Under the pieces are notes generated by a model. The model worked only from the letters and a program-made list of their open reading frames with translations, searched no databases and had not been told where the DNA came from. Shown here one piece after another: positions 5,988-13,457 of a stretch of DNA of 41,949 nt. The translations under genes and the position numbers were made by a program. The stretch covers positions 1 to 41,949 of the IMG/VR virus record IMGVR_UViG_3300032665_000073, one strand, 5' to 3'. Position 1 is the first letter of the stretch. Each line of letters begins with the position of its first letter. Origin of the DNA: a virus.

Positions 5988-8693
5988 ATGGCTCTGGTGT
6001 TATATGATCGTGTCCAAGAGACTACGAGCACTACTGGTACAGGGTCAATAACCCTAGCTGGTGCTGTATCGGGTTATCAATCTTTTGCTGTTGTTGGCAA
6101 TGGTAATACTACTTACTACACAATTCTTAATGGAACTCAGTGGGAAGTAGGTATTGGTACGTACTCAACTACAGGACCTACTTTAGCTCGCACAACAATT
6201 CTTTCCAATTCAAATGGAAATACATCGCCAATTAATTTATCTGGTGCATCAAACGTATGGTGCGACTACCCAGCAGAAAAGTCAGTTAATTTAGATGCAA
6301 ACGGCAACGCCAATATTAGCTATACACCTAATACAACTACATCAGTTGGCAAACTAAACGTAGGTGACAATACATATAGCCAGTCTTTAACTGGGCAAAT
6401 TGCTATTTTTGCCGGGGCCGATACTATATCAAGCAATATTTATCTTGTTAATACAAATAATACAAGCAACACAGCATATTCCTCTATTGTTACGGGCGCA
6501 AACAACTACGCTAGTATTTATATGGAGATGGGAACAAATAGTTCCTTATATAGTTATTCGGCAGCCGGATATGCAAACAACGCATTAAATCAACCAAATA
6601 ATTCTTTTTTACAGGCTTATGGCTCTGATTTGGTTTTGTCTACATGGACATCCAACGCAATCCATTTTGTACAAAATGCCTCTTCTGCAACATCTGACTC
6701 AATGACGTTGTTTGCTGACGGCGGCGCTTCTTTGGGCGGCCTTGGCGACCCCGGCATTGGAAACATAGCAATTAATAACGCTGTTGTTGGGTTTACTTCT
6801 ATTACATCAGCCGCTGGAACAACTGTATTAACTTCATCATCTACACAGGTTCAGGCAGTTACTGGCTCTACTACACAAACTATTCAGTTACCACAAGCAA
6901 CCACTTTGCTTAAGGGTACTTTCTACACAATTTCTAATGCTTCTTCTGGTCTTGTAACAGTTAAAGACAATGCGGGAACTACATTAGAAACAATACCTTC
7001 TGGTGGCGCAGCCCAGTTTTTATGTATAGCAAACGGTACTTCAGCTGGTACTTGGGGTATTCGTGTTTTTGCGGCTTCCAATACTACTTGGGGTAATACA
7101 GCACTTAACTATACAGGTAACATTACTGGCGCTACTTGGCAAGGAAATACGATTGCCTATAACTATGGTGGTACAGGGTTAACTACATTTACTGCAGCCA
7201 ATAACGCACTATACTCTACATCTGCTTCTGCTTTAACCGCAGGTACTTTGCCAGTTGCTGCTGGCGGTACTGGAGCTACGACTCTTACTGGGTATGTTTA
7301 CGGTAATGGAACGTCAGCAATGACTGCTTCCACTACAATCCCTACCAGTGCTTTATCTGGTAATTTTGTAAGTACGTTTAGTGCAGGTACTACTGGTTTT
7401 ACTCCTTCTACAGCAACTACTGGAGCAGTAACTTTAGCCGGTACTTTAGGCGTTGGTAACGGCGGTACTGGTCTTTCTTCAACACCGACAAATGGTCAAA
7501 TTGACATTGGTAATGGTACAGGGTTTACTCGTTCAACCATCACAGGCACAGCAAGCCAAGTAACAGTAACAAATAGTGCTGGCGGCATTACATTAAGCTT
7601 ACCATCACCTATTAACGTTAATACTAGCGGTAGCGCTGGTTCTGTAACTAATGCAGTTACATTTAATAATGGCGGGGCTGGTGCTGCTTCTGGGACTACA
7701 TATAACGGTTCTGGTGCAGTTACTGTTTCCTATAATACTATTGGTGCTCAAGTTGCTGGTACTTATGTTACTTCTGTAACAGGCACTTCTCCAGTCAGTT
7801 CTTCTGGCGGCACAACTCCTGCAATTAGTTTAGCTTCAGGCTACGGAGATACACAGAATCCCTATGCTTCTAAAACTGCTAATTACTTTTTAGCAGCCCC
7901 TAACGGTTCAGCTGGTGCCCCTACGTTTAGAGCTGTAGTAGCAGCAGATATACCAACGCTAAATCAAAATACAACTGGTACTGCATCTAACGTAACTGGT
8001 ACCGTAGCAGTAGCTAACGGTGGAACTGGAGCAACTTCGGCATCAGCAGCTTTAACTAACCTTGGCGCTTATGCTGCATCAAACCCATCTAACTACACAA
8101 GTAATACACTGACAGCTGGTACTGGTATTTCTGTTAGCGCATCCACAGGTGCTTCAACAATTACAAATACTGGCGTAACTTCTATTGTTGCTGGTACTGG
8201 CATTTCTGTTTCTGGCTCTACTGGCTCAGTTACTATTTCCTCTACAGCATCTGGCGCAACAATTACAGGCACTACCTCTAACACAACTTATTATGTAGTT
8301 GGAACCTCATCTACTTCTGGTACTTTATCTACAGCATCTATTTCAAACACCAACGTAGTTTCTTATAATGCTTCTACCGGCGCTTTGTCTGCAGTATCTC
8401 ATGTGTCTTCTTCTGATGAACGTTTAAAAACAGACTGGGTTAATTTAAGTACAGATTTTGTAGACCAATTAGCCGATGTTAAGCACGGTACTTTTCAGCG
8501 TATTAGCAGTGGCGATCGTGAGGTTGGTGTAACAGCACAATCACTTAAAGAAATATTGCCAGAAGCTGTAGTAGCAGATGAAGAAGGATATATGTCGGTT
8601 AACTATGGCGCTGCAGCATTGGTTGCCGCTATTGAATTGGCTAAAGAAGTTAAAGCACTACGGGCTGAAATTGCTGCGCTAAAGGCTAAGTAA
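5988..8693 (+). CDS. Tail fibre with C-terminal S74 self-cleaving chaperone
   Basis: A 901-residue fibre. The N-terminal 110 residues (MALVLYDRVQETTSTTGTGS, WEVGIGTY, LARTTIL) form a head-binding-type module. The middle is a long Ser/Thr/Gly array with repeated GGTG motifs (AAGGTGATT, GNGGTGLSS, ANGGTGATS). The last ~95 residues are a peptidase S74 intramolecular chaperone: SSSDERLKTDW near residues 807-817 contains the Ser/Lys region where such domains cut themselves off after trimerisation. EVGVTAQSLKEILPEAV and a C-terminal coiled coil (IELAKEVKALRAEIAALKAK) follow. Start follows TAAGGAG. Confidence 0.9.
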   Translation: MALVLYDRVQETTSTTGTGSITLAGAVSGYQSFAVVGNGNTTYYTILNGTQWEVGIGTYSTTGPTLARTTILSNSNGNTSPINLSGASNVWCDYPAEKSVNLDANGNANISYTPNTTTSVGKLNVGDNTYSQSLTGQIAIFAGADTISSNIYLVNTNNTSNTAYSSIVTGANNYASIYMEMGTNSSLYSYSAAGYANNALNQPNNSFLQAYGSDLVLSTWTSNAIHFVQNASSATSDSMTLFADGGASLGGLGDPGIGNIAINNAVVGFTSITSAAGTTVLTSSSTQVQAVTGSTTQTIQLPQATTLLKGTFYTISNASSGLVTVKDNAGTTLETIPSGGAAQFLCIANGTSAGTWGIRVFAASNTTWGNTALNYTGNITGATWQGNTIAYNYGGTGLTTFTAANNALYSTSASALTAGTLPVAAGGTGATTLTGYVYGNGTSAMTASTTIPTSALSGNFVSTFSAGTTGFTPSTATTGAVTLAGTLGVGNGGTGLSSTPTNGQIDIGNGTGFTRSTITGTASQVTVTNSAGGITLSLPSPINVNTSGSAGSVTNAVTFNNGGAGAASGTTYNGSGAVTVSYNTIGAQVAGTYVTSVTGTSPVSSSGGTTPAISLASGYGDTQNPYASKTANYFLAAPNGSAGAPTFRAVVAADIPTLNQNTTGTASNVTGTVAVANGGTGATSASAALTNLGAYAASNPSNYTSNTLTAGTGISVSASTGASTITNTGVTSIVAGTGISVSGSTGSVTISSTASGATITGTTSNTTYYVVGTSSTSGTLSTASISNTNVVSYNASTGALSAVSHVSSSDERLKTDWVNLSTDFVDQLADVKHGTFQRISSGDREVGVTAQSLKEILPEAVVADEEGYMSVNYGAAALVAAIELAKEVKALRAEIAALKAK

Positions 8694-9604
8694 TGTTTGG
8701 TTTATCTACCTTTGCTCAAACACCATTTGCTGCTTTGGGTGGGGGTAATCAGTACGCACTAGCAATTACAGAGGCCTTTACTTCTGGCGATATAGAATCT
8801 ATAGCTGCTGCGCTTTTACAAGCCATAGCTGAACCCGTCACTATGACGGACAATAACTCTGAAGCGGGTAGTATTTTTATTGAAGCTATTGTAGAAGGTC
8901 TTACCTTTAATGATTCAAATTCTGTTTTAGCTGCTTTACTTCAATCTATTTCTGAACCACTAACCTCTAATGACTCCGAGTCTATTTCTGCGCAGTTTGC
9001 CGCATCACAAACAGAAAACTCAGGATTAGCCGATTCTAGTGCGCAGTATTTTGCGGCTTTAGAAAGCCGTACAGAATCAATAAGTAGTGTTTTGGATGTT
9101 CTAGCTGCAAACGCTCAGTTCCAAAGCGCCATTACAGAGACAATTACTTCCGCCGAAACCGAATCAATTACAGCCCAGTTTAAGTCTAGTATTACAGAAA
9201 ACATAGCTATTCAAGACGTACTTACGGCAGCGGCTCAGTTTGCCCAGACTATTACTGAAAATGTCACAATGGCTGACATAGAAACCATCATTTCTGTGTT
9301 TATTTTAAGTATTACAGAGCCTACAACCATAGCAAACACTCAAGCAATATCGGCTCAATTTGTCCAATCTATTACAGAAAAATTAACTTCTGGGGACTCT
9401 AACTCGGTTCAGGCAGCTTTTGTTGCGGCTATTACTGAGAACATTTACATGCTAGACTCGCTAATTGCCCGTGGATGGATTAAAATTAACGACAACCAAA
9501 CGGCAAATTGGGCTAATATTAACAATGCTGGTGGTGGTTCTTGGTCTCAAATTAATGATACTCAGAATCCCGGCTGGACCCAAATTAACGATTTTCAAGG
9601 GTAA
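8693..9604 (+). CDS. Repeat protein with ~20-residue ITE units and WxxIND tail
   Basis: A 303-residue protein with a short leader (MFGLSTFAQTPFAALGGGNQ). About twelve ~20-residue repeats follow, from residue 25 to about 260. Each opens like ITEN/ITEP/ISEP, then T..D..S and A.F..S. The C-terminal 40 residues carry four short units with Trp, Ile and Asn (WIKIND, WANINN, WSQIND, WTQIND). Acidic, Ser/Thr-rich, no cysteine. It lies between fibre genes and overlaps the S74 fibre stop by one base. A fibre shaft or spacer is the best inference. Confidence 0.75.
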   Translation: MFGLSTFAQTPFAALGGGNQYALAITEAFTSGDIESIAAALLQAIAEPVTMTDNNSEAGSIFIEAIVEGLTFNDSNSVLAALLQSISEPLTSNDSESISAQFAASQTENSGLADSSAQYFAALESRTESISSVLDVLAANAQFQSAITETITSAETESITAQFKSSITENIAIQDVLTAAAQFAQTITENVTMADIETIISVFILSITEPTTIANTQAISAQFVQSITEKLTSGDSNSVQAAFVAAITENIYMLDSLIARGWIKINDNQTANWANINNAGGGSWSQINDTQNPGWTQINDFQG

Positions 9605-9607
9605 ATT

Positions 9608-10360
9608 ATGGCATCAACTTATACAACTAGTTTAAAAATCCAAGAAATCGGTAATGGCGAACAGGCTGGTACTTGGGGTTCTACAACTAATACAAACTGG
9701 ACTTTAATTGAACAAGCTGTTGCTGGTGTGCAAACCATCACCATGGCAAATTCTAACTATACGTTGAGTAACCTTAATGGTACTTTAGACGAAGCCCGTA
9801 ATGCCGTTTTAGTTGTTGCTGGTACAAATTCTGGTGTTTATCAAGTTATTGCGCCACTAGTAACTAAGACCTATATTGTCTCTAACCAAACTACTGGCGG
9901 GTATGCAATTACTATTGGCGGTGCCTCTGGTTCGGTAATCACTATCCCTAACGGACTAAATACTATTGTTTATTGCGACGGTACTAATTTCTATTCTGGT
10001 ATTACTGGGTTAACTGGCAACCAAACTATTAGTGGTAATTTAAGTGTTAGTGGTACTTTAGGTGTTACTGGAGCGGCAACGTTCTCTAGCACATTATCTG
10101 CTGGCGCTATTACAGGAACTTCATTTAATGGGTCTGGTTCTGGTTTAACTGGTACAGCGGCGAGTCTTTCTATTGGCGGTAATGCGGCAACGGCAACAAG
10201 CGCAACATCTGCTACTAATATAACTAATTCAGGCGGATGGTCTGTAACACCAAGTGGAACAAAACTGTATTTTAATTACAACGGAACTAACGTAGCTTCG
10301 TTAGATTCTTCTGGCAACCTTATTACACTTGGCAGTCATACTGCTGGCGGCACACCTTAA
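9608..10360 (+). CDS. Tail fibre-like protein
   Basis: A 250-residue protein. The N-terminal module reads MASTYTTSLKIQEIGNGEQA, AGTWGSTTNTNW and LIEQAVAGVQ, a common start of phage tail fibre proteins (L...EiG.GeqAGTWG..tN.n..liEqA). After ~135 residues it becomes a Gly/Thr/Ser repeat region (GNLSVSGTLGVTGAATFSST) and ends with SLDSSGNLITLGSHTAGGTP. There is no S74 domain. It may be an accessory fibre or the platform carrying the following glycine-rich protein. The ribosome-binding site is weak and the start lies three bases after the upstream stop. Confidence 0.8.
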   Translation: MASTYTTSLKIQEIGNGEQAGTWGSTTNTNWTLIEQAVAGVQTITMANSNYTLSNLNGTLDEARNAVLVVAGTNSGVYQVIAPLVTKTYIVSNQTTGGYAITIGGASGSVITIPNGLNTIVYCDGTNFYSGITGLTGNQTISGNLSVSGTLGVTGAATFSSTLSAGAITGTSFNGSGSGLTGTAASLSIGGNAATATSATSATNITNSGGWSVTPSGTKLYFNYNGTNVASLDSSGNLITLGSHTAGGTP

Positions 10361-10378
10361 TTTTTAGGAGCAATATAA

Positions 10379-11128
10379 ATGGCAATTACACAATCGGGTA
10401 CTTCGATAACATTTAACGATGCTACCGTACAAACTACTGCTTTTACTGGCGGATACACTGCTGGTTTAGCCGGTCAAATCTTTACATCATCAGGAACATT
10501 TACTGTTCCTTCTGGGGTTACTGCTGTTAAGGTAACTTGTATAGGTGGTGGCGGTGGTGGTTCTGGCGGTGCTGCTCACGGATCATCAGGCGGTGGCACA
10601 GGTGGTACAGGCGGAACTTCCTCTTTTTCTACTTATTGTTCTGCTACTGGTGGCGCTGGTGGAGTTTATGGAAACCCCTATGTAACTGTTGGTGTTGGTA
10701 CTACTGGTTCATTTTTATTATCAGGATTTGAAGGTGGTGGTGGTCAATCATATTGCTCTTGCCCTTCAATTTATTTAGGCGGTGTAGGGGGAGGAAGTGC
10801 CTCTGGTCCAACTACAAGTGCAACTAGCGGAACAAATAGTGCTGGTGGTCGTGGATATTTTGGTGGAGTTGGAGCAACCCCTACATCATATAGTGCACCT
10901 GGAACTGCAACTGGTTATGGAAACGGTGGTGGCGGTGGTGGTTCATCGGGTGGGTCTGGAGGTGCTGGTGGCGGTGTAGCTATTGCTTATGTTACTGGTT
11001 TAACTCCTGGTGGAACTGTAACTGTTACTGTAGGTAGTGCTGGTACGGCTGGTAGTGCTGGTGGCGGTGGTGGTGGGTCAGGCGGCGGTAGTGCTGGATC
11101 TGCTGGTGTTGTTTTAGTTGAATGGTAA
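10379..11128 (+). CDS. Glycine-rich tip/adhesin-like protein
   Basis: A 249-residue protein. A ~45-residue lead (MAITQSGTSITFNDATVQTT, FTSSGTFTVPSGVTAVKVTC) is followed by a body dominated by glycine runs of up to six residues (CIGGGGGGSGG, GNGGGGGGSSGG, SAGGGGGGSGGG) separated by short variable segments, ending AGVVLVEW. This is the pattern of glycine-rich domains and of S16/T2 gp38-type adhesins, where polyglycine-II sandwiches display receptor-binding loops. Position after the fibres fits. Start is preceded by TTAGGAG. Receptor binding is inference. Confidence 0.75.
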   Translation: MAITQSGTSITFNDATVQTTAFTGGYTAGLAGQIFTSSGTFTVPSGVTAVKVTCIGGGGGGSGGAAHGSSGGGTGGTGGTSSFSTYCSATGGAGGVYGNPYVTVGVGTTGSFLLSGFEGGGGQSYCSCPSIYLGGVGGGSASGPTTSATSGTNSAGGRGYFGGVGATPTSYSAPGTATGYGNGGGGGGSSGGSGGAGGGVAIAYVTGLTPGGTVTVTVGSAGTAGSAGGGGGGSGGGSAGSAGVVLVEW

Positions 11129-11139
11129 AAGGAAAAAAT

Positions 11140-11406
11140 ATGCAAGCATTAATTTCACCAAATCAAATTTCAAGCTATATTTCATCATGGGAAAAGGGCA
11201 GACCTATTTTTACAATAGTTGGTGCTCGTATTGCAGAAGTTGCTGAAACTCCTTTTGAAGTTGGTCAGCCTTTGTTTTGGGTAGAGTGTTCTCCAGATGT
11301 TGTAGCAGACCAGTGGGCATATGATATGCAAACTGCTGTAATTTCTAAAATACCGCCTAGTGTTGAACCGCCACAACCAGTTACAACAGGAACACAAACT
11401 TTTTAA
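11140..11406 (+). CDS. Small tail-region protein, unknown
   Basis: I start this 88-residue protein at the ATG at 11140, because AAAGGAA (11128-11133) precedes it. A longer reading from 11122 would start inside the previous gene. It begins MQALISPNQISSYISSWEKG and contains AEVAETPFEVGQPLFWVECS and DVVADQWAYD, ending in a Pro-rich tail. LFWV.C..DV.aDq..YD is a pattern I recall from small genes downstream of phage fibre genes, possibly fibre chaperones or caps, but no function is established. Confidence 0.7.
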   Translation: MQALISPNQISSYISSWEKGRPIFTIVGARIAEVAETPFEVGQPLFWVECSPDVVADQWAYDMQTAVISKIPPSVEPPQPVTTGTQTF

Positions 11407-11458
11407 GTATACATAACAGGTTTTATGTTAGCGTCTTTTAAACAAATGGAATGAACCA

Positions 11459-11740
11459 ATGGTAACCAATATTATTCCTACTCATTCTTTTGTGTACGAT
11501 GGGGCGCAGTTAAATATTTATCATGCTGATAAAGGTGAAGGCTTGCCAAAGCACGAACATTCATGGAGTCATGCAACAATTTGTATGGCTGGTTCTTGTA
11601 TGGTTCGAAAAGAAGGCAAAGAACTTATGATCAATAAATTAAGTCAGCCTTTAGATTTATCAGCAAACGAATGGCATGAAATTGAAGCATTAGAAAATGG
11701 AACAGTATTTGTAAATGTATTTGCAGAAGGAAAGTATTAA
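11459..11740 (+). CDS. Small single-domain cupin
   Basis: A 93-residue protein fitting one cupin barrel. GEGLPKHEHSWSHATICMAG is cupin motif 1 (two His in HEH and a further His), and LSANEWHEIEALENGTVFVN is motif 2 with a His. Many such domains bind a metal ion, but no substrate can be read from the sequence. It follows a 52-base gap holding a weak CATAA/TTATG inverted repeat, and its ribosome-binding site is poor. Its stop overlaps the next gene (TAATG). Cupins in phage virion operons are usually unassigned. Confidence 0.7.
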   Translation: MVTNIIPTHSFVYDGAQLNIYHADKGEGLPKHEHSWSHATICMAGSCMVRKEGKELMINKLSQPLDLSANEWHEIEALENGTVFVNVFAEGKY

Positions 11741-11964
11741 TGCAAGATATTCTTAAGCAACTTCTGACTGGTAAGGATAATAAAACCCATGATATTGGGC
11801 GATGGACTTGGCTTATTGGGTTTATTGCGATTATTTGTATCGCTGTTTACGAAGTTATGCAGGCCCATCAGATTAGCCTTACTGAGCTTGCCGAAGCGCT
11901 TGGCCTTGTTTCTGGGGCTGGCGGTGCTAGTGTAATGATGAAGAAAGATTCAGAACCACAGTGA
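11740..11964 (+). CDS. Small membrane protein at head of lysis cassette (holin candidate)
   Basis: A 74-residue protein with one clear membrane helix at about residues 22-40 (WTWLIGFIAIICIAVYEVM) after a basic lead containing NKTHDIGRW. A second weaker helix (ELAEALGLVSGAGGASVMM) follows, with a short charged tail. I recall DN.THDIGRW proteins near phage lysis genes, so holin or holin-partner is a fair guess, not proof. It is coupled to the cupin gene (TAATG) and, through a GTGA overlap, to the i-spanin gene. Confidence 0.7.
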   Translation: MQDILKQLLTGKDNKTHDIGRWTWLIGFIAIICIAVYEVMQAHQISLTELAEALGLVSGAGGASVMMKKDSEPQ

Positions 11965-12362
11965 ACTTTACATATGTCAAAATTGGTCTGGCTATTGCTC
12001 TTGTACTCGGCATTTTTGGTTCTGGGTATAGGATGGGTTATTCACGATATTTGGAATATAAGGCAAGCGTTGAAGCCGTTGCCAAAGCGCAAGAAGCCCA
12101 CAACCAAGCAGTCGAACAACAACACCAATTAGTCAACGAAGGAATCAAAAATGAATACGAAGGTAAGCTCGCTGCTTTGCGCAATTATTATGGCAGGATG
12201 CAGCTCAACCCCAGTAGCAGTCCAATGTCCGGCATTTCCCCAGCCCCCAAAGGAACTGATGCAGAAACCGCCTACCCAATACTTGCTGGACAATGCGCTG
12301 AAACAACCCTCCAAGTAAATCTTTGGCAAGAGTGGGCTACAAAAAACGGATTGATTCAGTAA
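11961..12362 (+). CDS. Rz: i-spanin (Rz-like)
   Basis: A 133-residue protein starting at a GTG that overlaps the preceding stop (GTGA, 11961-11964). One N-terminal membrane helix (about residues 7-25, IGLAIALVLGIFGSGY) is followed by a long periplasmic coiled coil (about 30-80, VEAVAKAQEAHNQAVEQQHQ, YEGKLAALRNYYGRM), then a Pro/Ser segment and a C-terminal part with CAETTLQVNLWQEW. This is the layout of Rz, the inner-membrane subunit that with Rz1 fuses the two membranes at lysis. A lipoprotein gene lies nested in its second half in another frame, as expected for Rz/Rz1. Confidence 0.85.
   Translation: MNFTYVKIGLAIALVLGIFGSGYRMGYSRYLEYKASVEAVAKAQEAHNQAVEQQHQLVNEGIKNEYEGKLAALRNYYGRMQLNPSSSPMSGISPAPKGTDAETAYPILAGQCAETTLQVNLWQEWATKNGLIQ
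12151..12318 (+). CDS. Rz1: Nested o-spanin lipoprotein (Rz1-like)
   Basis: A 55-residue ORF lies entirely inside the i-spanin gene, one frame over (+1). It begins MNTKVSSLLCAIIMAGCSST: two basic/polar residues, a hydrophobic stretch, then a lipobox-like M-A-G-C17, the expected lipidation cysteine. The mature part is short and Pro-rich (CPAFPQPPKELMQKPPTQY), as in Rz1 proteins. Position, length and composition all fit the outer-membrane spanin subunit. The -3 residue is Met, not the more usual Leu. No strong ribosome-binding site is visible upstream (GGAATCAAAA), as is common for nested Rz1 genes. Confidence 0.85.
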   Translation: MNTKVSSLLCAIIMAGCSSTPVAVQCPAFPQPPKELMQKPPTQYLLDNALKQPSK

Positions 12363-12508
12363 TGGATATGGTTGATGTTTTAGCTAAGATTTGGCCTATG
12401 GTTGTAGGCTTTGTTGCTTTGGTAATTGCATTAGCTAAGATGGAAGTACGTATCGGTGTGTTAGAAGATAAAGTCAAAAGCTTGTTTGAACTATGGAATA
12501 AAAAATGA
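12362..12508 (+). CDS. 48-residue membrane protein of lysis cassette
   Basis: Starting at the ATG overlapping the i-spanin stop (TAATG, 12360-12364), this frame encodes MDMVDVLAKIWPMVVGFVAL and a second half VRIGVLEDKVKSLFELWNKK. One membrane helix (about residues 8-26) is followed by a short amphipathic coiled coil. A longer TTG-initiated reading from 12323 would overlap the i-spanin by 40 bases and lacks support. The helix-plus-coiled-coil layout is like small holin accessory subunits. The stop overlaps the next gene by four bases. Confidence 0.7.
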   Translation: MDMVDVLAKIWPMVVGFVALVIALAKMEVRIGVLEDKVKSLFELWNKK

Positions 12509-12864
12509 TGGATGAACAATTAGAAACTGCAAAAGAAGTTGCTGGTAAATCAATCGGTAAACATGGGTTAGCATACATTACGGCTATTATTGTTATTAGT
12601 GTTGCTGCTAGTATTTTTCTAGATGCTTCTAAAATCGCTGCGGTTATTGGTATGGCTGGCGGTGCAATTATGGCTATTATCAATATGATGAACGCAGTAT
12701 CAGGTACAACTGAAAAAGAAGAAAAGCCAGAGTTTACTGTTATTCAAAACCTTATTGAAAAGCTAGACCATTTGGCTGATAAAGAGCCTCCAATGTCGGT
12801 AACAGTAGATGGCGATAAAGTCACAGTTACTAAAGGTTCAGATACTATTACAACCCAAAAATGA
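12505..12864 (+). CDS. Two-helix membrane protein, holin candidate
   Basis: A 119-residue protein with a charged N-terminal helix (MMDEQLETAKEVAGKSIGKH), two predicted membrane helices at about 22-39 and 44-60 separated by a tight turn (DASK), then a soluble acidic tail with a helix (IQNLIEKLDHLADKE) and a short beta-like end (MSVTVDGDKVTVTKG). Two-helix class II holins have this scale, and the gene directly precedes the endolysin with a four-base overlap. Holin function is therefore the best inference. It competes with the genes at 11740 and 12362 for this role. Confidence 0.7.
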   Translation: MMDEQLETAKEVAGKSIGKHGLAYITAIIVISVAASIFLDASKIAAVIGMAGGAIMAIINMMNAVSGTTEKEEKPEFTVIQNLIEKLDHLADKEPPMSVTVDGDKVTVTKGSDTITTQK

Positions 12865-13454
12865 ATAGCTCCCAACTGCAAGCACTCGGTATAGACCAAA
12901 AATGGCTAGACCCGCTAAATGAGACTTTTCAAAAGTACGATATATCTACCCCTGCACGGCAGGCTTTCTTTATAGGGCAGTGTGCTCATGAGTCTAATAA
13001 TTTTAGAGTATTGGAAGAAAACCTTAATTACTCTGCTTCCCGTCTTATGGCTGTTTGGCCTAGCCGCTTTCCAACACTTAACGCAGCCGCTCCTTATGCT
13101 AACAACCCAGAAAAGCTAGCCAATAAAGTATATGGCGGCAGGGCCGACCTTGGCAATAAAGAAGATGGGGATGGGTTCAAGTTTCACGGAAGAGGCTGCA
13201 TACAACTAACTGGGCGTGATTTATATGAGCGATGTGGAGAAGCTATTGGCGCTGACCTTATTAATCAACCACAGCTTTTGGTTGAGCCTCATTATGCTGC
13301 TTTGTCTGCGGGATGGTTCTGGAACAAAAAAGGACTAAACGCCTTGGCCGATGCCCAAGATTACGATACAATGACTAAACGCATTAATGGCGGTTTAATA
13401 GGACTTGATGACCGCAAAGCTAAAATTGCCAAAGCCATATCCGTATTAGGGTAA
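12861..13454 (+). CDS. GH19 chitinase-like endolysin
   Basis: A 197-residue lysozyme-like glycoside hydrolase family 19 domain that cleaves peptidoglycan glycan strands. Seen motifs: FFIGQCAHESNNF with the likely acid Glu44, a second acidic pair in VLEENLNYSASRL, YGGRADLGN, the signature GFKFHGRGCIQLTGRDLYE, and the C-terminal segment AGWFWNKKGLNALAD with RINGG. There is no signal peptide, so export would rely on the holin. The length is that of a single-domain phage endolysin without a separate wall-binding module. It overlaps the holin candidate by four bases (ATGA). Confidence 0.93.
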   Translation: MNSSQLQALGIDQKWLDPLNETFQKYDISTPARQAFFIGQCAHESNNFRVLEENLNYSASRLMAVWPSRFPTLNAAAPYANNPEKLANKVYGGRADLGNKEDGDGFKFHGRGCIQLTGRDLYERCGEAIGADLINQPQLLVEPHYAALSAGWFWNKKGLNALADAQDYDTMTKRINGGLIGLDDRKAKIAKAISVLG

Positions 13455-13457
13455 ACC

